This document shows, piece by piece, positions 1 to 10,500 of a DNA stretch of 62,573 nt. Position 1 is the stretch's first letter. Each line of letters begins with the position of its first letter. The notes under the pieces are model-generated. The model searched no databases, was not told where the DNA came from, and saw only the letters and a program-made list of their open reading frames with translations. Source of the DNA: Saprolegnia diclina VS20 (lineage: Eukaryota > Oomycota > Saprolegniomycetes > Saprolegniales > Saprolegniaceae); contig NW_008246086.1 of NCBI RefSeq assembly GCF_000281045.1, positions 112,513-175,085 on the forward strand, written 5' to 3'. The position numbers and the translations under genes were made by a program.

Positions 1-636
1 GCATAGTTCACGATGCCCAGCTTTTAGTTGCCGCCCGTGACAATGAATTACCGACGCCGTACTAACTAACTGTGCGTAGTTGAACTTCACCCCCTCATAT
101 CCCGGCATGCTATGCGCATGGCGACAGTTGAATTAACAACGTAGTTCCAGCACCGCAGCATTGACCGGGGCCGCAGGAGCACGATCGACTCGGAGCACCT
201 CTGTCCAACACTCCCTATTTGTTCACTGGACATCAGTCTGCCCGAGGGTTTCCCTATTTGTGCTGAGAGCAGATTTGGTCCCTTCTCGGCCCCTCAAGTG
301 CTCGTACTCGAAGTGGTCATATCCGTCCCGCTTTAACGCCCTACGGCAAAGTACAACCCGTTCAAACGAACAGCAACACGGAGCAACCGAGCACGCAAAT
401 CGGTGCAAGCCACTCGACGTCGACCGGCTTCGCGCAGGGCTGCACAACGAAATTCGCAGCCGAGGCGCTTTCTTCAGCGAATCAACTTCGATTGCTCTAT
501 GGCGATGACTCAAAGTTCCGTGGCCTGTCGAAGTCGTACATACTGATTAAGCCAATTCAGCTACTCACGCGGGAGCAGCGGATCCAGCTGGAAACGCGCA
601 TGAGTTGCAATCCCGCGCAGATCGCGTTCTTCCGCC
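1..636. other. 5' flank without a supported gene
   Basis: Several short overlapping open frames on both strands show no domain, no coherent exon structure and no resemblance to a protein I know. I see only the upstream region of the peptidase gene that starts at 637. Confidence 0.5.
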
Positions 637-2979
637 ATGACACTACTAGCACGAGCGTCGCTGCTGCTGCTCGTCGCCACTGCATCCTTCGCGGCGGACA
701 CGCTCCCGATCAACGGTTGGTACCCGTGCAGCATCAACACCGAGGCGACGTCGGCGCCAAAGGCCTCCTCCGCGTCATCGTCGGTCCAGTCGCTCAAGGC
801 CAGCATCGGCGACGACGGCCGCATGTGGAGCGCGCTTCTCCACCCAATGCGCACCACGTACATTGAGGCCCTCGCGACAACCAAGCGCGCAACGACAGTC
901 GAGTGCGCGGAGTTTACGCTGCCGCTGTGCCACGACGGGCTCTGCACGGCGCCGGCCAACGCGAGCACGACGACCATTCCCGTCTTTGTCAAGCGCGCGC
1001 TCGCGACCACGCGGACGACGTCGACCAAAGCGCTTTGGTTTCTTCAGGGCGGTCCTGGCGCCTCGTCCGTCAACAGTACGCACTTTGTATTAAATGTACT
1101 GAGATCTGAGTTGCGATGTAGTGGAGTCGTTCATGGTGTTGCTCTACAACATTCTCGGCGGCGCCGTCGACGTGTACACAATGGACCACCGCGGCACGGG
1201 TCGCAGCCACCGGCTGACGTGTGAAGCCGCGCAGATCGAGACGTCGGGAAGCCCCACGAAGGGCCAAATCACCAACAGCGTCCTCGCGACGTGTGCCCAA
1301 GATGTCAACACCCAGCTCGGCGGTGGCGCCGGTAAATCATATTCCTCCTATGCACTACCGTTTGTAAGGTCATGCATGTAGCGTCCGTCCTGCGGTCCTT
1401 TTCGACGACGAGTGCGGCCATGGACTTGTCCAAGGTGATTACGAGCATCGGCAACGCCAACACGTTTGTGTACGGCGTGAGCTACGGCACGTACCTCGTC
1501 GAGCGTCTCATGCAGCTCGAGAACCCGAGTATCAAGGGCTACATCCTCGACGGCGTCGTGTCCAACTCGGGCAGCAAAACCAACACGAAAATGGTCTTCA
1601 ACGACTGGGACAAGAACGTCGAGAGCGTCGGTACGTTGCATGGCATGCATCAATTGACCATCACCGCACGACTGTAGCACAAACCTTTGTCGCGCTCTGC
1701 ACCGCCGACCCTTTCTGCAGTGCCAAGTTTCCCGGCTCGGGTGCGTCGACCTTTTTAATGTTCCGTGGCTAAGGTCGCGTGCGATTAGATTTGAAGACCA
1801 CGATGACCGCGTTGTACGCCTCCTTGGACGCGGGGCCGACCAAGACACAGTGTGCGTCGCTGCTCTCGTCGGTGCAAGACGGCTTGTCCCCGTCGGACCT
1901 GCTCCGCATTGTCTTTTCGACGCTGCTCCAGGACCAGAGTTTGCGACCGCTCATTCCTGCCCTTGTTTACCGCATCAAGCGGTGCACGACCAATGACGCG
2001 CTCGCCGTGTACAATTTTCTTGTCCAATTCACGAGCTCGTACGACGACAACTTGTCCACATGTGTCTCCACCAATAAGAGCTCATCGCAACCTGGTGTAT
2101 AGAAGCAGCGACGATTCGGATGTGCTCGATTCGACGATGCTGTACAACCTCGTCGTCGCGTCCGAGCTCTGGCGCACGCCGACCGAGAGTGCGTCGGCGC
2201 TCGCGACCACATTCGAATCGACGTTGATTGGTAGCGACGTCTCGGACCTTGCGAAAATGTACTGCATTGCGAGCGGCGGCAGTGACGCCAACTGCGCCGG
2301 CGTCACCGCGTCCAAGTACCGTCTCCAGTACCCAACCGACAAGTACTTTGACCAACCGATTACGATCCCAACCGGCGCGTCCGTGCTCCTCATGGGCGGT
2401 CGCCTTGACCCGCAGACGTACTACAAGTACGGCGAGTACCAATACGACAGCTTTATCGGCACGGCCAAGCGCCTCGTCGAATTCAACTACTCGGCGCACG
2501 GTACCGTCGCCAACACCCCAGTTACCACCAAGGTAGTCGCCCCAAATCGCTTGCATCTCATGCGTCAGTAGAACGGAGCGCCTTGCGGTGCGCAGATCCT
2601 CGGCTCGTTTGTGCTTGTCAATGGCGACCTCGATAACCTCGACACGTCGTGCATGGCGGTGGTCCAGCCCATGACGTTCCAGCTGACGGCTTCGAACGTC
2701 CAGTCGCTCATGGCGACGACCGATGCGTACGACGGCACGCCGACGCAAAAGTTTACGCAAGGCATTACAAAGACCACCAACCCGAGCGGCGGGTCGTCGT
2801 CCGGGTCTCTCGGTACCAAGACGACGCCTGACGCAACATCGTCCGGGTGGAAGACGGCGGCGATCATCGCGTTCGTGCTTGTCGGGCTCCTCCTGCTCGT
2901 CATCGGCTATCTCCTGTACCGAGCCCGCGTCATAGCGCAGAAACAGCCCACGTACGACCAACACGTTACGGAAGCCTAA
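637..2979 (+). CDS. S33-type serine peptidase / alpha-beta hydrolase, secreted with C-terminal membrane anchor
   Basis: Seven exons fit the splice rules of the window: 637-1075, 1122-1331, 1382-1630, 1678-1740, 1789-2053, 2103-2532 and 2572-2979, giving about 687 residues. The N-terminus (MTLLARASLLLLVATASFAA) is a signal peptide. The alpha/beta-hydrolase parts are in order: oxyanion region LQGGPGASS, the strand YTMDHRGTGRS, the nucleophile elbow YGVSYGT (catalytic Ser), GGRLDPQT (acid) and SAHGTV (His). All three triad positions are therefore present. A C-terminal hydrophobic segment (AAIIAFVLVGLLLLVIGYLL) followed by a short basic tail suggests a type I membrane protein with the catalytic domain outside the cell or in the vacuole lumen. 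Known S33 members are prolyl or tripeptidyl aminopeptidases; the substrate here is not deducible. Its 3' end converges on ALG12, 157 bp away. Confidence 0.88.
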
Positions 2980-3136
2980 CCCTGTACAGTGTCAACTCTG
3001 TCGACGCCCTTGCTCGTCGTAGTATACACTGCGTTGTTGACATATCTAAAATACCACTCGACCGCGGAACGAACTATCGTGATGAGCTTGTTGCTTCTTC
3101 ATTCCATTCATTAGCTCCAGACGACATCCGAAAGCC

Positions 3137-5081
3137 TTACGCTTCCGGCGAGTCCAGCGACGTAGGATCGCGGGCAAGGACATAAATGTACGGCCGATGC
3201 ACGAGCTGGAGACGGCGGACGTCGATGCGATCAAAGGTCTCGACGACCGCGAGCGTTGAAAAGCCCTACGCGAGCACATTTTAGTTCGCAGCTACCACAG
3301 CGTAGTCGTCGGCGTACCTCGCGCGATGGCGTCTCGGTCACCAAGTAATCAAACGCGCCAAAGTCCGTAATGCCTTCCGTCTTGTGGTACCTAATGGAGC
3401 TCACGTCTACAACGACAGCGACGACGACAAGATCGACATACGTCCACGCGGAATACTGCTCGCCAAAGCGGGAGACGCCCGTCATGGCCGCCGCCACGTC
3501 AATGTGCACGTGCATCGGCTTGGTCGCGCGCATCTGTTGCAGCGCATGGAGCTTTGCAAACGCCACACCGCCTACGCCATTTATCTACGTCTCCAAGTCC
3601 CAACAGAGCTGCGAACCCGGGTAGTTGGCATGCGACGCCAGCGTAAAGACCACCGAGCAGAGCGCCGTGATGACAAGACACAGTGCGACACACAGTAGGG
3701 GCCACGTGGCCTACGCAGCATCACATCGACCATCGAGCCAATCTAAGTTTGCAGTACCTTGTGCCGGCCGCGCCAGAGTTTGGCGACACCCTAAGCTCCA
3801 TGCATACGCCACCATAGACTACGTGCACTCGACGTACGACAGCCGAGGCCATATTGAGCATGGGCACCGCGTTCAGAATGAACCGAAGCTCCTTGTGGGG
3901 CAAGATCGAAAAGAGCAGCACGTACAAAAGCACCTGCACCGCTGCATGATGCGCCCGCCCGAGAAGATTATGATAGCATCTACCGGCAGCACGTAGTAGA
4001 CGACGTCGCGGTCGAACCAGTTGGCCGACATGAGCTGCGTTCGAAGTTGGCCGAGTCGCATCGTCGACACATTTGGGAGGACTGACCCGAGGGACCTACG
4101 AAGACCGCATTGAGAAATCGTAGCAAGAGAGTGCAATACGTAAGGCCCAGCGGCAGCAAGAGCGCGGACGCCCCAAGGATACGTGGCAGCGCCGATGTCA
4201 AGTACCAATGAAACGGGTGCGTCCCCCACTCGTGGCTCTTGTTGAGGATCGTGTTGAAGTAGAGGACTTCGCCTTCGGGCCAGAGCCAGCGCTGCCAAAA
4301 GACAGAGTCCACGCCGATCGTGAGCGCGATGGCGCCGAGCGCCGACGTCACGCCGACCATGACCATCTCGAGAAACCCGACCTAGAGACATATCCTCGTC
4401 CTGCAGTGTCGTCAAGGACCCATGTACGTGGCGTGCGACGAGGAGCGTGACCAAGATCGGGGCAAAGAGCACGGCCGTGTCGCCGCGGAAGACAATGGTC
4501 GAGACGCTGAGCAGCATAATGACGCGGCGCGACTGGCCCTACGACTGCTTGCTCAAAGGCGCGGGCGGCGCAAGCGCACGTACCTGCAGCCACGCCGCAT
4601 ACGCCAGGAAAACCAAGATCTACGACATACAAGAGTCGCCAAATGCATCAAGATGGAGGACGCATACAAGGGCAAAGATGTTGGGCAGCGTCCGGCTCAT
4701 GTAAAACACCAAGTGAAACTGGACGGCCGTGAGCAGGCTGTAGGCAACCGCGGTGTCGCGGCCAAAGACGCTGCCGATCGTGCGCTTGAGCGTGCGCCAC
4801 GCGGTAAACGAGAGCAGCCACAGCGAGGCGCGGGCGGCGATTTGCATGTGCGCCTTGGAGAGCATGAGCGAGGCTGGCGCGGCGACCGCGGCGACAGGCA
4901 GCGCACCGAGAAAGGTCCGTGGCACGACGCCGGGAAACTCAAAGTGGTCGTAGCGCGTGAGGTTGCGTTCGTAGAGGAGGTCGTGGATCGCCTGGAGGTT
5001 AAAGCTCTCTTCGACCTTGGCGAACGGGCTCAGCCACAGCTGGACGGCGCCGACTGCCAGCACAAGCGCTTCGTCGGCCAT
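3137..5081 (-). CDS. ALG12: ALG12, dolichyl-P-mannose: alpha-1,6-mannosyltransferase
   Basis: ER multi-pass GT22 enzyme that adds the eighth mannose to the dolichol-linked oligosaccharide used for N-glycosylation. The first exon (5081-4668) carries the family hallmark [13 protein letters not shown] with [11 protein letters not shown]. Further conserved blocks follow across about ten exons: [23 protein letters not shown], the signature LPHKELRF, and near the C-terminus [14 protein letters not shown] and [10 protein letters not shown]. Introns are 44-54 nt; for example 4620-4667 and 4539-4583 join [19 protein letters not shown] in frame. The last exon ends at 3137. Boundaries between about 3930 and 4110 could not be settled by eye. 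It converges with the peptidase gene. The only alternative would be a related GT22 enzyme (ALG9, PIGB), but the KVEESFN and HIDVAAA blocks point to ALG12. Confidence 0.92.
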
Positions 5082-5141
5082 GACGTGTCAAAAAGTGGTC
5101 CACACGTGTAAAACACATACATCACGCATGTGTTAAATGAA

Positions 5142-5202
5142 GTGAAAATGTGAGAATGTGGCAAATGTGGCAAATGTGAAAAATATGAAAAATGTGAAAA
5201 AC
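5142..5202. repeat. Low-complexity (A)TGTGGCAA / ATGTGAAAA repeat
   Basis: About 60 bp made of degenerate 9-10 bp units (atgtggcaa, atgtgaaaa, atatgaaaa) directly upstream of ALG12. It looks like a decayed microsatellite; a promoter role is possible but not shown. Confidence 0.6.
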
Positions 5203-5824
5203 ACGGCGGCGACCAGGTTTCTCGTTCGAAATGCGTGGCAAGTCCTGGCGTGCCCGACGGCTCAAATACCTCAGGGCAAAAACCGAATGCGGGTTTTCTC
5301 AAACGACCCTCCAGTCTGGCGAGAAGGAATACTACGAACGAAGTGGCAAAGCCTAGTATTATGTATCCGAGAGCCCCAGGGCGACGAACAGCAACGTGCA
5401 GCTTTGCCCCATACGGTGACGATCGAACGACCTCACGCAAACCTCAATCACCTTGCACGTCGGCGAGGCGTCGAAACCTTGAAGGACGAGAAGTAAGCTA
5501 CTCGCGGAATACCCGCCATTCCATTCGACAGAGACGCTGTGAAAGGGCGTCCAAGATAACAGACGCACGCCATCGTCTCGTGCGCCAAGCAGAAAACGGT
5601 CGCGTCGTCGTCGTGAGGTCGCAGCTAGCAGTTACTACGGCGGAGAGTTGGCACAGGGACAAAGCAGAGAAGGTGGTGGAGCGTATCTTTGGCCTCGCAC
5701 GCGATTGGCTTAAATTAAAACGGCCGACTTTGCCTCAATGGCGCCTCGGACGATTTTGCACTCGACTGACAATGTGAATCGTCGCAGGAGCATCTTAAAT
5801 AACAGCACACAGAAAGCTACTAGG
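5203..5824. other. Gap between ALG12 and the small basic gene; no supported gene
   Basis: Open frames exist on both strands, including a minus-strand one with a hydrophobic run (LGYIILGFATSFVVFLLARL, around 5340), but none extends coherently or resembles a known family. It may hold the ALG12 promoter and the 3' flank of the next gene, or a decayed gene. Confidence 0.4.
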
Positions 5825-6238
5825 CTAATGCCGCGTGTACATCTCGATGATCGTCGGCAGCGGCTTGATTTGGCTGCGCGCAACCTTGGACATGCAGCGC
5901 GTAAACGGCACGCGCTTGCCCGCGACTGTGAGCACTGTTCGGTTCAAGAAGGCCCGCGGAAGGCGAATTGGCGATTTGGGTCGCTGCAAGAATCGATCCA
6001 AGAGCGAGTGAAAGCTCGGCGACGACCCTTTGCGCGTCAGCACTTGACACGGCGGCAGCGTGCTTTTTGTCGGGCGCGGTGGACTGGCCGGCCGCGGCGG
6101 CGGCGTCGGCTTCTTGACGACGTACGCCTCGTCGCTGGTCACAGCGGGCGACGTGGCCACCGACGCCCGGAGGTATTGACCAAGTTGGATCCAAACCTTG
6201 ACAAGATCTGTCCAGGAACTGCGGCTGCTGCTGCTCAT
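5825..6238 (-). CDS. Small basic hypothetical protein (137 aa)
   Basis: A single open frame starting MSSSSRSSWTDLVKVWIQLG. The middle is proline- and lysine-rich (VKKPTPPPRPASPPRP), and the C-terminal half is rich in Arg, Lys and Leu. No signal peptide, membrane segment or domain is recognised. The amino-acid pattern is more protein-like than the reverse frames, and the start has a poly-Ser run common in real oomycete N-termini. Function is unknown; it could also be the first exon of a longer gene or a chance ORF. Confidence 0.45.
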   Translation of the reverse strand: MSSSSRSSWTDLVKVWIQLGQYLRASVATSPAVTSDEAYVVKKPTPPPRPASPPRPTKSTLPPCQVLTRKGSSPSFHSLLDRFLQRPKSPIRLPRAFLNRTVLTVAGKRVPFTRCMSKVARSQIKPLPTIIEMYTRH

Positions 6239-7575
6239 ACTAAATGTGCAAGACGGTGCGCGGTTGAAGTCCTATTGGCGACTGGGTTCAAGGTGGTGGC
6301 GTTCATGAACTTCCACGTTTCTGTCGCCGGTGCAAAAGGCGGCTGCCGTACATTACCGTACACTCCACATCTCACATACGAATTCCAAGACGAACCGTCC
6401 GTCAAGTACAGCAGCCGGATCTGTTTTTTGATTGGCATCGCCGGGCGTCGTCCAACGCCCTCGCCTGCACAGCCGTGGACGAGCCAGCAATTTTTGTTGA
6501 GGTTGAAGTATCCTTGCTGCCATTGGAACAGCCCATTCCATATCTCGGCGGCGTTCGAACGCGAGCGCCTCTTGCTATAGCGATCCTGACGCGAGCAACC
6601 GCTGCACTGGCCGTTGGCAACCTGTGGCAAGGGTCATTGACCCATGCCTGTGGGCATCGGCTGCGGCCAAGCGGCTATCACTGGCTTGGGCGCAAAAATG
6701 CACGGCGACACCGCGCCAAGTGACACGTTGGTGATGGCTTCGGTGCCGCGTCTTTGTTGCAAGCGGAAAGCAGCGGCGAGCGAGAAGGTACATCGCCCTT
6801 GAGAATCCGGGCATGTCTCGTGGCTTCCTCAGCGAAGCCAACAGGCCTCGAAACAGATTGGCGAGCCCGATGAAGCCGACGTCCGCGTCGCCAAACTCGC
6901 TTATCACCTCCTTGCCATGTAGTGGGGACGATCTTTATTGCATGCGTATGGTCGTAGTCGCTTGTCAACCCAGGCGACAGGATCTCGTCAAGAGAAAAAC
7001 TCTCGCATCGTCCTACCTACAAGTGCAAAGCGCATGGTGTCCATCCATTAGCTGCACCCAAGATACCGGTACACACGTCTGTATGTGGGCAGAAGGCGAC
7101 CCTGTTTTTGCTCTGCGTCCGACGACGCAGTGCGTTGGGTACACTGCAAGGAGGAGCCTCGCGCGGCTGCAGTAGCTTCCCCCGCCTTTTGTAATCCTCC
7201 CGCGATATACGAGGCTGCATTGAAGCACTGTACCGGTACCAAAGACGCTCAGCTGCGACTTGTGAGCAGGTGAGTGGTATGACGGCGTCGAGCCAGCAAG
7301 TCGATAAAGTGCACTCTGGGGAAGGTTCCTTGCGGATGCTGTCTTTGGCCCTTGCGCACCTTGCCGGCTCAGGTGATACTCAGTCGTATCACTTAAATTC
7401 ACTGGCGCGACCAGGTCGTCAGCCCAGGCACCCGTTGACTACAGGTGCTGATACTGGGCCCTACTAAATACACTTGCAGCCGTCTGCGCTCTGGTTTGTC
7501 TGGAACAAGTCTGTAGTGAGCGCACGAGATTGGGGATTGGGCATGAAAAGGTGAGCATATCGCTGGAGTGGGTAG
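6239..7575. other. 1.3-kb stretch without a recognisable gene
   Basis: Several short frames occur on the minus strand, for example one around 6480-6580 reading WNGLFQWQQGYFNLNKNCW, and another around 6800-6907 reading GDADVGFIGLANLFRGLLA. They do not join into a plausible gene by the short-intron rules seen elsewhere. This may be a decayed gene plus the 3' flank of the giant membrane protein. Confidence 0.35.
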
Positions 7576-10500
7576 TTAGAGCTGGCTTAGCGGCAAGCAG
7601 TGATGGAGGTGGGCGTCATGGTCGGCACATGCCCGCGTCCGCACCACGAGGAGCCGCCACGTTTTCACATCTAAAATGTACCACACGTCGCCTTGCGAGA
7701 AAGCGAGAAGCCCCGCGAGGGCCGCGGACGCCTTGTCCAAGTAGCACGCGCCGTTCACTTCGCGAAAAAGGAGGCAGTAGACGCTCTGCGCGTTGAGCAG
7801 CAGCGACGGAATGTGTCGGCGACGGAGCTGGGGCTGCAACATGCGTTCGATCCCATACGTGGCAATGATGCAGCCTAGCGCAATGCCAATTGTCGTGTAG
7901 ACGCGGCGAACGCTGCCAATCTGAACGCGGCCACTCACGCACACGAGGCCGTCGTCCATGTTGAGGAGCTCGCAGACGCGCGAGACGTTGGCGGTCGCAC
8001 TTGGCGGCGCATCGAGGAGCGTCCAGAGAAAAGTGCAGCTCCACGTGAGGAGCGAGCTCTTGTATGCATAGGACGGCGTGTACTGCTGCGTGACGCAGCT
8101 CAGAATGTCGTTGAGGACGTAGACGAGCCACGTGGCTTCGGAGGACGCGAGGACGATCTTGGTCCAGTGCAACGGCGGCGACGCGAGGAGCGTGCCGAGG
8201 CCGGTTTTCGAAAGCTGGAGCGTACTCGTATGCAAAAGACAGAGCGCGGTGATGCTGCGCACAAAGAGAAAGCTGCGACCGACCCAGACAATGCCCACCG
8301 TTCGGTTAAACTCGAGGAGGTTGAGGCTTTCCATGTGTCCGCGCAAGTGCAGTGTGTAGCCCAAGACGACGATCGCCATGCAAATGAGCACGATCGTGAT
8401 GTAGAGCACAACTTGCTGGCAGTAAAACGCATACGTTTGCGGAATAAAACCCGCGTCCGGTGGCATTGTCACGGGCACGACGCCGAGGCTGATGGTGGTG
8501 ACGGTGCCGGCATCCCCCGTAAAGGCAACGACCTCGCGCATGCCACACGTCCACTCGTACAACAGCAACCACCCATAAAAGCTCCAGATACGGTCCGACG
8601 AGCTTAAGAGCGATAGCTGCAGCAGCGACGACGAGCCATCGCTCTGGCGTCCGTACTGCAGCACGGTCACGTTGTGTGCTGCCATAGCGTCGTAGGCGGC
8701 GGTCGCCTCCGCTGCAAATGCCAGTGCAGGGTACGTCTCGAGGAACGCTCCACCCGCCATGTAGTCGTCCACGCAGCGACTGTCAACAATGGCATCGCTA
8801 CTGCAAATATCGACATAGTCGGTCGCGTCCATCGACGGCGTCGACGTGGCATTGAACGCAGACAAAGCAAAGAGCACCTGCGACGGCGTCGGTTGCATCA
8901 CTTCGAGGTACACCGAGTTGCAGTAGCTCGTGGCGCCAAACCCGATGGCCATGCCAAAGAAGAACGGGCTCGCGACAGCGTTGTCACCGCAAAAGATGTT
9001 GCCGCCCATCGAAATCGGGGTTGGTAGCGCCTGCCACACCAGGGGTACGGCCAAGACAAAATACTTGGTGGGCAAATGGACGTAGCGCGCCTGTGCTTCG
9101 AGGTCGGTCGCTGACAGCATCGCCAGCGCATCATGAAACAATGCGTAGAAGCGCCCGAGCGGAAATGGCACTGGCACAAATAACATGTCGACGGCGTTGA
9201 ACGGCCCGACGTGCGACGAGAGCGCATGAAAACCGCTCGAGAGCGGGTACGACAAGGTACGGTTGTCGACAAGGAGCTGCTCGCTCGATACATTTGCAAA
9301 GGCAAACACACTGCTCGATCGCAGCAAGCTGCACCCGGCGATCCGCGACGCATTGGAAGCGGTCACGGCCCAGAGATCACTGGCGAACGCCCAGTACATG
9401 ACGTGCGACGTTTGTCGCGTCGGGTGAAAGCGACCGACAACATTGGCCAGCGGTAGCGCATACGCGAGCCCGAGCGCGTTCTCTACGAGCATAGCATCGT
9501 GGAACCCGGTGGTTTTGAAATTTTGCCACTGAAGTTCGTAGCGAATCAGGTTGGCCTGCCGCCAGTAGATGACTTCGTCGTCGACCGAAAGCAAAATGCC
9601 AGCGTGCAAGGACGCTAAAAAGGCTTGGCCGGCAGTCGACTGCTGGAGCTCGTCGACAAACCCAGTAGCAAACGAGTCGCCATAGCAAGCGTGCCACTGC
9701 CCCCAGTCGTTGATGTTGCGCAAGGCCGTCTCGAGGTACACGGCAGCATTCGAGGCCATGTGGCGTTTGCATCGGTCTTGCCGCGCTTGCGTGTGGGCCA
9801 TGCCCCAGCGCTGGTGGACGTCAAGCCAGCAATACTGCGTAAAGACCCACGGGAGCCGACATGGATCCATGGTGCGCAGGCCGCGCACGGCGGTCGCGAG
9901 TGTGAGCACATTTTCGTCCTGGAGGCCACGGGACGCGGCCGTCACGGGCCACGCGATGGTGGCGACCGACTCGTCGTACGACGGACTGTAATCGATGAGG
10001 GCGGTTGCATCGAGGCGTAGCTGTGTGGACGTGTTCGTCAAGAGACGCTGGTTGAGAGCGTTGGCGACGAACGCGTAGCTCCCAGTCGCGTTGAAGCCCG
10101 CCCAGAAAAAGTCGTTGGCAAGGGTGTCCCGCACGAGGTTAAAGTACGCGACGTTGCTGCCGAGGGTCGCCACAATGTAGAGGCAGCCAAAGAGCAGTGA
10201 GAGAGGCGCGAGCTTGGATTTGAACCAGCTATTCGGAGGCGGCGTCGGCTTGATCGGCGTCACACCGACAACGATCGGCGTTGGTCCCATTGTCGGTGGC
10301 AAAAGCACGAGGCAGTGGTGCTGCCATTCGAACGTATCCGGGGATAGCCACAGCCAGAGCTTGGTGTCAAAGACGTGCGTCTTGGAGACAAAGAGCAGGC
10401 CGCAGAGCACCGCCGAGATGGCATCGATCGCGATCGCGCCGCGCGGCCAGTGCGCGACAGCGAGCGGCGGCAGCACCATGTAGGCGCTCTCTTCAATGCA

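Noticed and set aside
161-866. Short frames upstream of the peptidase
   Set aside because: No domain, conflicting overlaps on both strands and no plausible splice pattern.
4609-4620. An apparent in-frame stop inside ALG12 that suggested a broken gene
   Set aside because: A 48-nt intron (4620-4667) with GTATGC and CGTAG ends removes it and joins conserved blocks in frame.
4422-5111. A 229-codon plus-strand frame over ALG12
   Set aside because: The minus strand carries the unmistakable ALG12 motifs and intron pattern here.
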